A model generated the notes under the pieces. It ran no database searches and was not told where the DNA came from. It saw only the letters and a program-made list of their open reading frames with translations. From assembly GCA_023228995.1 (NCBI GenBank), contig JALOAD010000003.1:62001-126000 (forward strand): DNA of 64,000 nucleotides, given 5' to 3'. Positions 54,131 to 64,000 of this stretch are shown piece after piece. The stretch's first letter is position 1, and each line of letters starts with the position of its first letter. The stretch is from JALOAD01 sp023228995 [NCBI: Candidatus Muiribacterium halophilum] (lineage in GTDB: Bacteria > Muiribacteriota > Muiribacteriia > Muiribacteriales). The position numbers were made by a program, and so were the translations under genes.

Positions 54131-56274
54131 AGAATTTCAATATATTCAGGTTTTTTTTCAACATTATCTATTCTTTTCTGAGACATATCTTTAATTATTG
54201 AATTACCTTTGTCAATTGCTTTTTTATATGATGAAACAGCATCTTCAAACCTTTCAATATGCTGATAGCTTTCTCCTGCTCTAAAATATGCTTTAGCATT
54301 AAAACTTGAATCAGAATCAATTAATGCACATTTTAAATATTCAAGCACAGCTTGTTTGTAATTACCAAAAAGTAAATATGCTTCTCCAAGATAAAACTGA
54401 GCCTGTATTTGATAATCTCTTATATCAGTTTCAGAAGCAACATAAGATGCATTAGCTTCAGCTTGTGAAAAATTTCTTATTTTAAGATAAGATTTTGCAA
54501 GCAAAATTCTCATTTCATCTTTTATTATACTTCTTTTATCTTTATCTTTAATTAAAATTTCTTCAAGTATTTTAATTGATTTATCATAATCTCCTGTATT
54601 AAACAAAGTCTTTGCATATATATACATAAATTCAGACTTATTTGAACTTGATATATTGTTTAAATTTTTTTCAATATAAAGTTTTGCATCGTCATATTTT
54701 TCTTCAGCAAAAATTATATTAGCTGTAAATAATATAGATTTTTCATAATAAGTACTTTTTTTACCAGTTTTATTTAATTCTAAAATTGCATCATCTGATT
54801 TTTTTTGCTCATATAAAATCTCAGCTTTTGTGTAATTAATATATCCAGTATCTGTTCCTTCTGTTTCAAGAGCTGTTAAAAATTCAAGAACTTTTACATA
54901 ATCTTTTTTTATTCTGTAAATATCAACGATTTTAAATTTTGCTTCTTTAAAAAGATTCGAGTTTGAAGGTATTTTATTATATTCTTTTAATGCTTTATCA
55001 AAGTCGTTTTTTAATAGATGTATACCAGCTTTTTCAAATATTGAGGAATTTTTTATTTTACTACTTTCAGATTTAACTTCAGAAAGTTCAAAATTTGCAA
55101 GAGCTCTATCAAAATTCTGTAAATTATAATAACATTGACCTGCAATATAATAGTTATATCCAACATTTATATTTTTTGATAAAATGTCTCTAATCTGATC
55201 TATAGCTTTTTGATATTCTCCTAATGATATATAAATATCTCTTTTTAATTCCATAATTTCCGCATCATCACTTTTATTATTTTGTAAAAAATCTAATGCT
55301 TGTTTATAATTTTTTTCTTGATAAAGAGATGCTGTAATAAAATAAATTGATTTTGTATGAATTTTTTCATTTTCACTTTTAATTAATTTTTCAAATTGTT
55401 TTCTAGCAAGAGTAAAATTAAGTTTTAAATAATATGATTGACCCATATAAAATATACTTTCATCTCTCAACTCATTTTTTTCAGATGAAATCGCAAAACT
55501 TTCTACAGCTTTTTCATATTCAGATAAATTAAAATATAAAGTACCTAAATAAAAAGCATATATATGTTCTTTTGTTTGTGAATATAAATTCTCATAAATT
55601 TCCAAAGCTTTTTTGGAATTATTATTTCTTTTGTAAAAATCAGCCATTTTATCATAAATTTTTATATTTTCTTCTGCGTTTTCTTTATTAATATTAGTTT
55701 CAAGAAAATTCAAAGCAGCTTCTTTTGAGTCCGAGTTAAAAAGAACTTCAGAATATTCAAGTTTAATATCATCTGAAATACTAGCCTCACTTTTCATATA
55801 TAAATTGTAATATTTAATAGATTCATTATGTTGCATTAATTTACTAAAAACTCTTGCTGTATTAAGTGTAGCTTTTTTTGTATATGGAGTTTGTGAATCT
55901 GCTATATCCTGAAAATATTTTAAAGCTTTTATATAATTTTTTAATTCCATATAACAATAAGCTGCTGAATATTTTGCATAAATATTATATTTTTCTGATA
56001 TTTCCACACATTTTTCATAATTTTCAAGAGCATTTTGGAAATCGCCAGTATTATAATAACTCTCAGCTTTTGCAAGATATAAATCTTCATCCATATATTT
56101 TTTATAAAGTTTTTCAAAATTTACCAGACCATCAAGAACTTCCTGAAAATATCCTTGTGAATACATTTTTACAATAAAATTCTTTTCTCTTCTTGCTTTT
56201 TTTTCTGACGAATATCCAGTAATAATTAATAATGATATAAAAATTATTATCAAAAACTTTTTGTTTTTATACAT
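54127..56274 (-). CDS. Exported TPR-repeat protein
   Basis: A 715-residue protein with a signal-like N-terminus (FLIIIFISLLIITGYSS) followed by ~17 tetratricopeptide-type repeats (for example KAESYYNTGDFQNALENYEKC and AGESYQHIERFEDAVSSYKKA) to the C-terminus. The start at 56274 follows GGAGG by 4 nt. The signal ends ITGYSS where a lipoprotein would have ITGCSS, so it lacks the lipid-attachment cysteine. It overlaps the fusion gene by 4 nt and suggests an envelope scaffold. Confidence 0.75.
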   Translation of the reverse strand: MYKNKKFLIIIFISLLIITGYSSEKKARREKNFIVKMYSQGYFQEVLDGLVNFEKLYKKYMDEDLYLAKAESYYNTGDFQNALENYEKCVEISEKYNIYAKYSAAYCYMELKNYIKALKYFQDIADSQTPYTKKATLNTARVFSKLMQHNESIKYYNLYMKSEASISDDIKLEYSEVLFNSDSKEAALNFLETNINKENAEENIKIYDKMADFYKRNNNSKKALEIYENLYSQTKEHIYAFYLGTLYFNLSEYEKAVESFAISSEKNELRDESIFYMGQSYYLKLNFTLARKQFEKLIKSENEKIHTKSIYFITASLYQEKNYKQALDFLQNNKSDDAEIMELKRDIYISLGEYQKAIDQIRDILSKNINVGYNYYIAGQCYYNLQNFDRALANFELSEVKSESSKIKNSSIFEKAGIHLLKNDFDKALKEYNKIPSNSNLFKEAKFKIVDIYRIKKDYVKVLEFLTALETEGTDTGYINYTKAEILYEQKKSDDAILELNKTGKKSTYYEKSILFTANIIFAEEKYDDAKLYIEKNLNNISSSNKSEFMYIYAKTLFNTGDYDKSIKILEEILIKDKDKRSIIKDEMRILLAKSYLKIRNFSQAEANASYVASETDIRDYQIQAQFYLGEAYLLFGNYKQAVLEYLKCALIDSDSSFNAKAYFRAGESYQHIERFEDAVSSYKKAIDKGNSIIKDMSQKRIDNVEKKPEYIEIL

Positions 56275-56288
56275 CAATCCTCCAAATT

Positions 56289-57104
56289 TCAACTTAAAAA
56301 TTTAACTTTTTTTAAAAAATACAATTCTTTATTTAAAGATATATTTATATTTTTATCAAATATAAAAAAACATGCTCCAGATCCTGACATTCTTACAAAT
56401 TCAAATTTATTTTCAAGAAAACAAAAGCATTCACTGATTTTATTGTATAATTTGAAAGCGGGTTTTTCAAGAACATTAAAAATTTCTGTTTTTTCAACCA
56501 TAATACCTTTATTAATTTTATATAAAATATTATTTATACTAACATTTTTATTTTTTTCTTTTATATCAAAATTTTTATAAACTTCGGCTGTATTTGAATG
56601 AATATCAGGTTTTACAATTAAAAATTCTTTTTTTAAATTTAAATTCAATGGAATTATTATTTCACCTTTACCCATACATCTAGCAAAATTACCTTTATAA
56701 ATAAAAAAATTAACATCTGAACCTGTTTTTTCACCAGCTTGATACAGTATTTCATCGGAAATATTATATTTATCACCTAAAAATCTTAATACTACTCCTG
56801 CATTTGAACTTCCACCAGCAAGTCCAGCTCCCATTGGTATATTTTTCTGAACTTTTATTAAATAATTAAATTTTTTAAAAGTTAATTCTTCAAGATTTTT
56901 TATAGCTTTATAAATAAGATTATCACTTTCTTTAACATTATCACATAGAACAACTAAACTATCATTCTTTTTCATATTAATAGTATCAAAAAAATCTATT
57001 TTAGCCATTATTGTATCAATTTCATGAAAAGAATCTTGTCTTTTATAAAGAAGATCAAGTGCAAGATTTATTTTAGCTGGACTTTTAATTATAAAATTTT
57101 CCAT
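56289..57104 (-). CDS. ispE: 4-diphosphocytidyl-2-C-methyl-D-erythritol kinase
   Basis: A 271-residue GHMP kinase of the MEP isoprenoid pathway. It has SPAKINLALDLLYKR (8-22), the ATP-loop PMGAGLAGGSSNAG and RMSGSGACFF near the C-terminus. It phosphorylates the 2-hydroxyl of CDP-methylerythritol. Located 12 nt after ispD, the preceding step of the same pathway. Confidence 0.95.
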   Translation of the reverse strand: MENFIIKSPAKINLALDLLYKRQDSFHEIDTIMAKIDFFDTINMKKNDSLVVLCDNVKESDNLIYKAIKNLEELTFKKFNYLIKVQKNIPMGAGLAGGSSNAGVVLRFLGDKYNISDEILYQAGEKTGSDVNFFIYKGNFARCMGKGEIIIPLNLNLKKEFLIVKPDIHSNTAEVYKNFDIKEKNKNVSINNILYKINKGIMVEKTEIFNVLEKPAFKLYNKISECFCFLENKFEFVRMSGSGACFFIFDKNINISLNKELYFLKKVKFLS

Positions 57105-57116
57105 TACTTTTTCTCC

Positions 57117-59773
<2,657 letters not shown>

Positions 59774-59805
59774 TTAGAGTTACTAAGTTAAAAAGACTAA
59801 ATCAG

Positions 59806-59835
59806 ATCCCGGCTCAGAATCATACCGGGATGACA
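59806..59835 (+). repeat. ATCCCGG palindromic repeat, copy 6
   Basis: Identical to the copy at 23746. Its 3' flank (AAATAAAGAAAGTTAG then GTTTGAGGG) resembles the flank of the copy at 51791, so the repeated unit extends at least 30 nt beyond the palindrome. Confidence 0.8.
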
Positions 59836-59987
59836 AAAATAAAGAAAGTTAGTTAGAGGGTTTGAGGGCTAAAAACCTGCCAATAGTGAAATAGGAAATA
59901 CAGTTAGCATAAATTCATTTTTTAAATGAATTTATTAGTTAGCCGCTAATTTGTAGCCTAGCTAGCACTCGCTTCGCTCATTATTAA

Positions 59988-60058
59988 AGACCTTCGGTCT
60001 AGCTTAAAAAACTCACTAAAACTCGTCAGAGTTTGCTTACTAGGAATATTTATATTCC
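59988..60058. repeat. Three-hairpin cassette B
   Basis: Hairpins AGACC/GGTCT (loop TTC), AAACTC/GAGTTT (loop GTCA) and GGAATA/TATTCC (loop TTTA). The last two are joined by GCTTACTA and followed by GCTCACTA exactly as in cassette A at 36109. Confidence 0.7.
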
Positions 60059-60173
60059 GCTCACTAAAAAAACAATAGCTTTTTCACCCTTTCCTCTTTC
60101 ACCCCTTCACGCTCTTTCTTGTCTTTATATTTTTTCCCTAACTCCGTATCCCGGTTTCATCCCGCTTCTATTT

Positions 60174-61388
60174 TTAATTTTTAATTGATGCTCTCCGAGC
60201 ATCCCCTAACCCTGGTATAAAATAAAAATATATTGAACTTATTACAATCGCTGTTCCCATTACAAATAAATTATTATAATATCCATATTTTTCAATAGTA
60301 ATACCTGCAACAAGAAATGACAAAGGAACAACAAAACATGAAACAGTCTCAAGTATAGAAAAAAACCTTCCTTTAATATTATCAGGAGTTATTTTTTGAA
60401 AAATAATCATAAGATTAATATTTATATATGCAAGAACAATTCCAAATAAAAACTGTATTATAAAAATATTTAATTTACTTGATGAAAATCCAAGAAGTAT
60501 AAGTAAAATTCCAGATAATACCATATTTAAAGTTATAAAGTTTTTAACATTAAAATTTTTACAAATATAATTTACAGAAATAGCTCCTAATATAGAACCA
60601 ACAGCCAAAGCAATTTCAAAAATTGCAAACCACTCTACACCAAATGAAGATTGTTTAACAATTATAGGAATTATCAATATCATTGGCGGTCCAAAAAAAT
60701 TCATTATCATAAATAAAAAAAGCATTTTTCTAACTGTAATATTTTTAAATGCAAAATCAAAACCTTGTTTCATATCTGCAAAAAATGAATTTTCAATTTT
60801 CTTTTCAATATTTCTAATCTTTATAGGCATTTCGGCAAAAGCAGAAAATATATAGCTTATTCCATTAATAAAAAATGACCAACCTATTCCAATACTAGAA
60901 ATTAATAATCCACCAATGCCAGCACCAAAAATTACAGACATATCTCTTATTGATGACTGATATGCCATAGCTTTATCAATTTTTTCTGACTTTACAATAA
61001 ATGGTATAGAAGCACTTATTGCAGGATTAAATAATGCAGAAACACAACCTATTAAAAATAAAAAACAATATATATGCCATGGCTGTAAAAGGTTTTTAAA
61101 AAAAAGAACACTCAAAAATATAATTAAAATACCTCTGATAATATCTGATAATACTATAATGTTTTTTTTATTAAATCTATCAACAACAACTCCTGTAAAA
61201 CATGCGAGTAAAATCACAGGAATTATGCTAAAAAACATAACATAAGAAGCACTTTGAGCTGAATTAGTAATATCAAGAATATACCACATAACAGCGATAG
61301 AAAATATCCTATCGCCAATTTGTGAAACCATCTGACCAAACCACAATAGCCCAAAATTTTTATTATCAAAAATAAGTAATTTATTCAT
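60174..61388 (-). CDS. MFS transporter
   Basis: A 404-residue major facilitator protein with about 12 spans. It starts with the LLWFGQMVSQIGDRIFSIAVMWY segment of the MFS_3 (MefA/enterobactin-exporter-like) group, and has the loop motif GVVVDRFNKKN after span 2. Substrate unknown; drugs or siderophores are usual for the group. The final residues (GDARRASIKN) are encoded by a perfect hairpin (60187-60203) and a TTAATTTTTA motif shared with galE, so the tail is repeat-derived. No ribosome site is clear. Confidence 0.85.
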   Translation of the reverse strand: MNKLLIFDNKNFGLLWFGQMVSQIGDRIFSIAVMWYILDITNSAQSASYVMFFSIIPVILLACFTGVVVDRFNKKNIIVLSDIIRGILIIFLSVLFFKNLLQPWHIYCFLFLIGCVSALFNPAISASIPFIVKSEKIDKAMAYQSSIRDMSVIFGAGIGGLLISSIGIGWSFFINGISYIFSAFAEMPIKIRNIEKKIENSFFADMKQGFDFAFKNITVRKMLFLFMIMNFFGPPMILIIPIIVKQSSFGVEWFAIFEIALAVGSILGAISVNYICKNFNVKNFITLNMVLSGILLILLGFSSSKLNIFIIQFLFGIVLAYININLMIIFQKITPDNIKGRFFSILETVSCFVVPLSFLVAGITIEKYGYYNNLFVMGTAIVISSIYFYFIPGLGDARRASIKN

Positions 61389-61435
61389 TATATATTGAAA
61401 GTCTCAATCTTTACCTTTTTACTCTTATAAAATCT

Positions 61436-62410
61436 TTATTTTTTTTCAAACAATTCTTTTATTCCACCAATTGAACTCATTACAGCACTTATTTCATAAG
61501 GCATATAAACAGTTTTATTATCACTTGGATTTTTAGCAATTTCATCAAAAGCTGCTATATATTTTAAAGCAACTAGATAATTTAAAGCTTCTCTTGAATT
61601 ACCAGCTTTATTTGTAATAAGCTCAATTGCTTGAGATTCAGCTTCTGCAATTTTAAGTCTTGCTTCTGCTTCACCTTCAGCTTTAAGAACATTTGCAAAC
61701 TTAATACCTTCAGCATCAAGAATATTAGCTTCTCTAGCACCCTGAGCTTTTAAAATAGCTGATTGTTTTTCACCTTCAGCTTCAAGAATTTTAGCTCTCT
61801 TATCTCTTTCAGCTCTCATTTGTTTTTCCATAGCTTCACGAATTTCTTTAGGAGGATTAATATCCTGTAATTCCACTCTATTTACCTTAATACCCCATTT
61901 ATCAGTTGCTTCATCAAGTATAAGTCTTAATTTACTATTAATAACATCCCTAGATGCCAATGTTCCATCAAGATCAAGTTCACCTATAACATTTCTTAAA
62001 GTAGTTTGAGTAAGTTTTTCAATTGCATCAGGTAAATTTGCAATTTCATACACAGCTTTAAGAGAATCTGTTATTTGAAAATACAAAAGAGCATTTATCT
62101 CAAGAGTTACATTGTCTTTTGTAATAACATTTTGTCTAGGAAAATCATAAACTGTTTCTCTTAAATCAATTCTAAATATTTCTTTTGTTGTATGAAATGA
62201 TTCACCCTGAAAATTATGTTTTACAACTTTCCATGTAATATTTCTTACACCTTCAAATACAGGTATTATAACATTAATACCGCTTTGAAGAGTTCTATTA
62301 TATTTACCAAGCCTTTCAACGACAATAACTTCAGCTTGTCTTACAATAACAATTCCTCTTATAACAAAAACTATTGCTAAAAAACCCAAAACCATAAGAA
62401 TAACAGACAT
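61436..62410 (-). CDS. SPFH-domain protein (QmcA/stomatin-like)
   Basis: A 324-residue membrane-anchored SPFH protein. One N-terminal span (4-22) is followed by VVERLGKYNRTLQSGINVIIPVF, the band-7 domain, and a long Ala/Glu-rich coiled coil (about 195-275; repeated ILEAEGEKQSAILKAQG units). Such proteins build membrane microdomain scaffolds. It overlaps the nfeD-like stop by 1 nt, the usual SPFH-NfeD pairing. Confidence 0.92.
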   Translation of the reverse strand: MSVILMVLGFLAIVFVIRGIVIVRQAEVIVVERLGKYNRTLQSGINVIIPVFEGVRNITWKVVKHNFQGESFHTTKEIFRIDLRETVYDFPRQNVITKDNVTLEINALLYFQITDSLKAVYEIANLPDAIEKLTQTTLRNVIGELDLDGTLASRDVINSKLRLILDEATDKWGIKVNRVELQDINPPKEIREAMEKQMRAERDKRAKILEAEGEKQSAILKAQGAREANILDAEGIKFANVLKAEGEAEARLKIAEAESQAIELITNKAGNSREALNYLVALKYIAAFDEIAKNPSDNKTVYMPYEISAVMSSIGGIKELFEKK

Positions 62411-62862
62411 TATTTCCCTCCAATAATATTTTTTACTATAGCTTTACTACCTTCTATTTTTACAACTTCAACCCAAGTATCTTTTTCAATTACACTATTA
62501 TCAACCGGTGCTGCATACCATAATTCTCCACCAATTTTTACCTCACCAGGTTCTTCAATTGATATTTTTTTTGTAACTATGGCTTTTTTTCCCGAAAGTG
62601 CCTCTACATTTGTTTTTATATCAGAATTTGATGAGTTAAAATACGAGTAAATTATTTTTCTTACAAAAATAAAAAGAATAAAATTAGAAATTATAAAAAC
62701 TATAGTTTGAACATAAGAACCAAAACCAATATAAGCTGCAACACCACTTAAAATAGCAGAAACTCCAATAAGACCAAGTACAAAACCAGGAGTAAACATT
62801 TCAACAATTATAAGTATTATACCGATTACAACCCAGTAAATCCAAATATCAAGTTCAGGCAT
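62410..62862 (-). CDS. NfeD-like membrane protein
   Basis: A 150-residue protein with three or four hydrophobic spans (8-80) and a C-terminal OB-fold-like beta-domain (about 85-150; SGKKAIVTKKISIEEPGEVKIGGELWYA). NfeD proteins partner SPFH proteins such as the one encoded directly downstream. The serine-protease part of long NfeD forms is absent. Confidence 0.9.
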   Translation of the reverse strand: MPELDIWIYWVVIGIILIIVEMFTPGFVLGLIGVSAILSGVAAYIGFGSYVQTIVFIISNFILFIFVRKIIYSYFNSSNSDIKTNVEALSGKKAIVTKKISIEEPGEVKIGGELWYAAPVDNSVIEKDTWVEVVKIEGSKAIVKNIIGGK

Positions 62863-62888
62863 AAATCCTCCAAAAGTTTTTAATAATT

Positions 62889-64000
62889 TTAACTTCTTAT
62901 GAGATTTATAACTTCATCTCTTTTTTCTTCCATAAGCTTTTTAGTAGTTGCTTCACAAATAAATCTTAATACAGGTTCTGTATTTGATTTTCTAACATTA
63001 AACCACCAATCAGTAAATTCTACAGAAATACCATCAATATACTCAATATTTCCATAAGAATACTTTTCTGCAAGTTCTTTCATTTTTTCATCAGGATCTG
63101 TGATTTTAGAATTAATTTCACCTGAAGAAAAATATTTTTTAAGCGGATCTACAAATTCACTTAATTTTTTATTTTCTTCGCACATAAGATTAATTATCAT
63201 TATCATTGCAATTATTCCACTATCTGTATTAAAATTTTCTTTAAAATAATAATGACCTGCAAGTTCACCAGCAAATATAGCATTTTCTTTTCTAAGAGCT
63301 TCTTTTATATTTGAATGGCCAACTTTACATTTTTTAGCAATTCCACCCATTTTTTCAACAGTTTCCTTAAATGACCAAGTAGTTCTAATATCATATAAAA
63401 AAGTCGCTTTAGGATTGTTTTTAAGATATTCCATAGCAATTACAATAGAAACATAATCATTAGTTACAATTTCAGATTTTTCATCAACATAACCAGATCT
63501 ATCTGCATCTCCATCAAATGCAACACCCAGATGAGCATTTGTTTCTTTAATCTTTTTTTGAAGATCAATCATATTATCAAAATCAAGAGGATTTGCATCA
63601 TGATTAGGGAAATTTCCATCTAATTCAAAAAACAAAGGTATAACATCCATTTTTACACCTTTTTTTTCAGCTACAGCTTTGAAAAATTTAGGAATTGTTT
63701 TACCCGCCATACCATTTCCAGCATCAACAACTATTTTAAGAGGTTTCCAGTTTTTAACATAGCTAAGAAGATAGTCAATGTAATCCTCGTAAACATCTTT
63801 ATCAATGACAGCACCCTTTCTTTCTGAAAGTTCAATATCTTCATAAGCTAATCTTTCAATTTCATCAATACCACTGTCATAACCCACTGGTTTTGCTTCT
63901 TCTCTACAGAATTTAAAACCATTGTATCCTGCTGGATTATGAGAAGCAGTAATCATTATTCCACCAGCTGCTGCAAGAAAAACTGTTGAAAAATTTATCA
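62889..64000 (-). CDS. Phosphomannomutase/phosphoglucomutase, partial
   Basis: The C-terminal ~370 residues of an alpha-D-phosphohexomutase; the 5' end lies beyond the window. The phosphoserine loop MITASHNPAGYNG, the metal loop FDGDADRSG, the sugar-binding GELAGHYYF and the C-terminal RKSNTEPVLRF phosphate loop are intact. It interconverts hexose 1- and 6-phosphates for nucleotide-sugar synthesis. The frame continues upstream of the first in-window ATG (63956), so that is not the true start. Confidence 0.93.
   Translation of the reverse strand, partial: INFSTVFLAAAGGIMITASHNPAGYNGFKFCREEAKPVGYDSGIDEIERLAYEDIELSERKGAVIDKDVYEDYIDYLLSYVKNWKPLKIVVDAGNGMAGKTIPKFFKAVAEKKGVKMDVIPLFFELDGNFPNHDANPLDFDNMIDLQKKIKETNAHLGVAFDGDADRSGYVDEKSEIVTNDYVSIVIAMEYLKNNPKATFLYDIRTTWSFKETVEKMGGIAKKCKVGHSNIKEALRKENAIFAGELAGHYYFKENFNTDSGIIAMIMIINLMCEENKKLSEFVDPLKKYFSSGEINSKITDPDEKMKELAEKYSYGNIEYIDGISVEFTDWWFNVRKSNTEPVLRFICEATTKKLMEEKRDEVINLIRS

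Overview
The window is very AT-rich DNA (roughly a quarter G+C by eye) with almost all genes on the minus strand. The gene set points to a diderm, LPS-making bacterium. There are GT9 heptosyltransferases, an O-antigen ligase-like protein, an LpxL-type acyltransferase, an LPS-kinase-like protein and a beta-barrel-like exported protein ending in Phe. The block dprA - smg-like - topA - trmFO - xerC, the cdaA-ybbR (c-di-AMP) pair and ispD/ispE resemble arrangements in Firmicutes and other low-GC lineages. I cannot name the phylum from the sequence alone; a little-studied low-GC diderm lineage is the best guess.

Layout. (1) 1-15291: a tightly packed minus-strand surface-polysaccharide operon. It holds epimerase, glycosyltransferases, a WbpB/WbpD/WbpE-like set for a 2,3-diacetamido-uronic-acid-type sugar, methyltransferases, a deacetylase-like protein, and a pyruvyl-transferase-like protein next to an FrhB-like iron-sulfur protein. 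Scattered among these are four proteins sharing an unfamiliar ~115-residue N-terminal domain. (2) 15506-20940: a truncated regulator, neuB, an outer-membrane-like protein, a truncated methyltransferase, an inositol-monophosphatase-family gene and xerC. (3) 22271-32455: housekeeping genes trmFO, topA, smg-like, dprA, a HEAT-repeat protein, ybbR, cdaA and a TPR protein. (4) 32499-40712: nucleotide-sugar genes rfbB, wecB, galE and rfbD around an AlgI/AlgJ-like O-acetylation pair. (5) 40780-56274: LPS core and lipid A genes, including a protein joining a kinase-like domain to a glycosidase-like region. (6) 56289-64000: ispE, ispD, ligA, an MFS transporter, SPFH and NfeD proteins, and a phosphohexomutase cut by the window edge.

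The longer intergenic stretches are mosaics of small repeats: ATCCCGG palindromes, a ~150-bp dispersed repeat, a 26-bp tandem array, 9-bp TTTCAC-type tracts, two small elements with GATTAAAAAA ends, and many short perfect hairpins. Two hairpin cassettes differ by a paired, compensatory change. One hairpin is present in one copy and absent from the other copy of a nearby direct repeat, which looks like a filled/empty site. Several genes end inside these repeats.

The best candidates for undescribed biology are the shared N-terminal domain family of the polysaccharide operon and the intergenic micro-hairpin system. No tRNA, rRNA, CRISPR array or complete insertion sequence was recognised.
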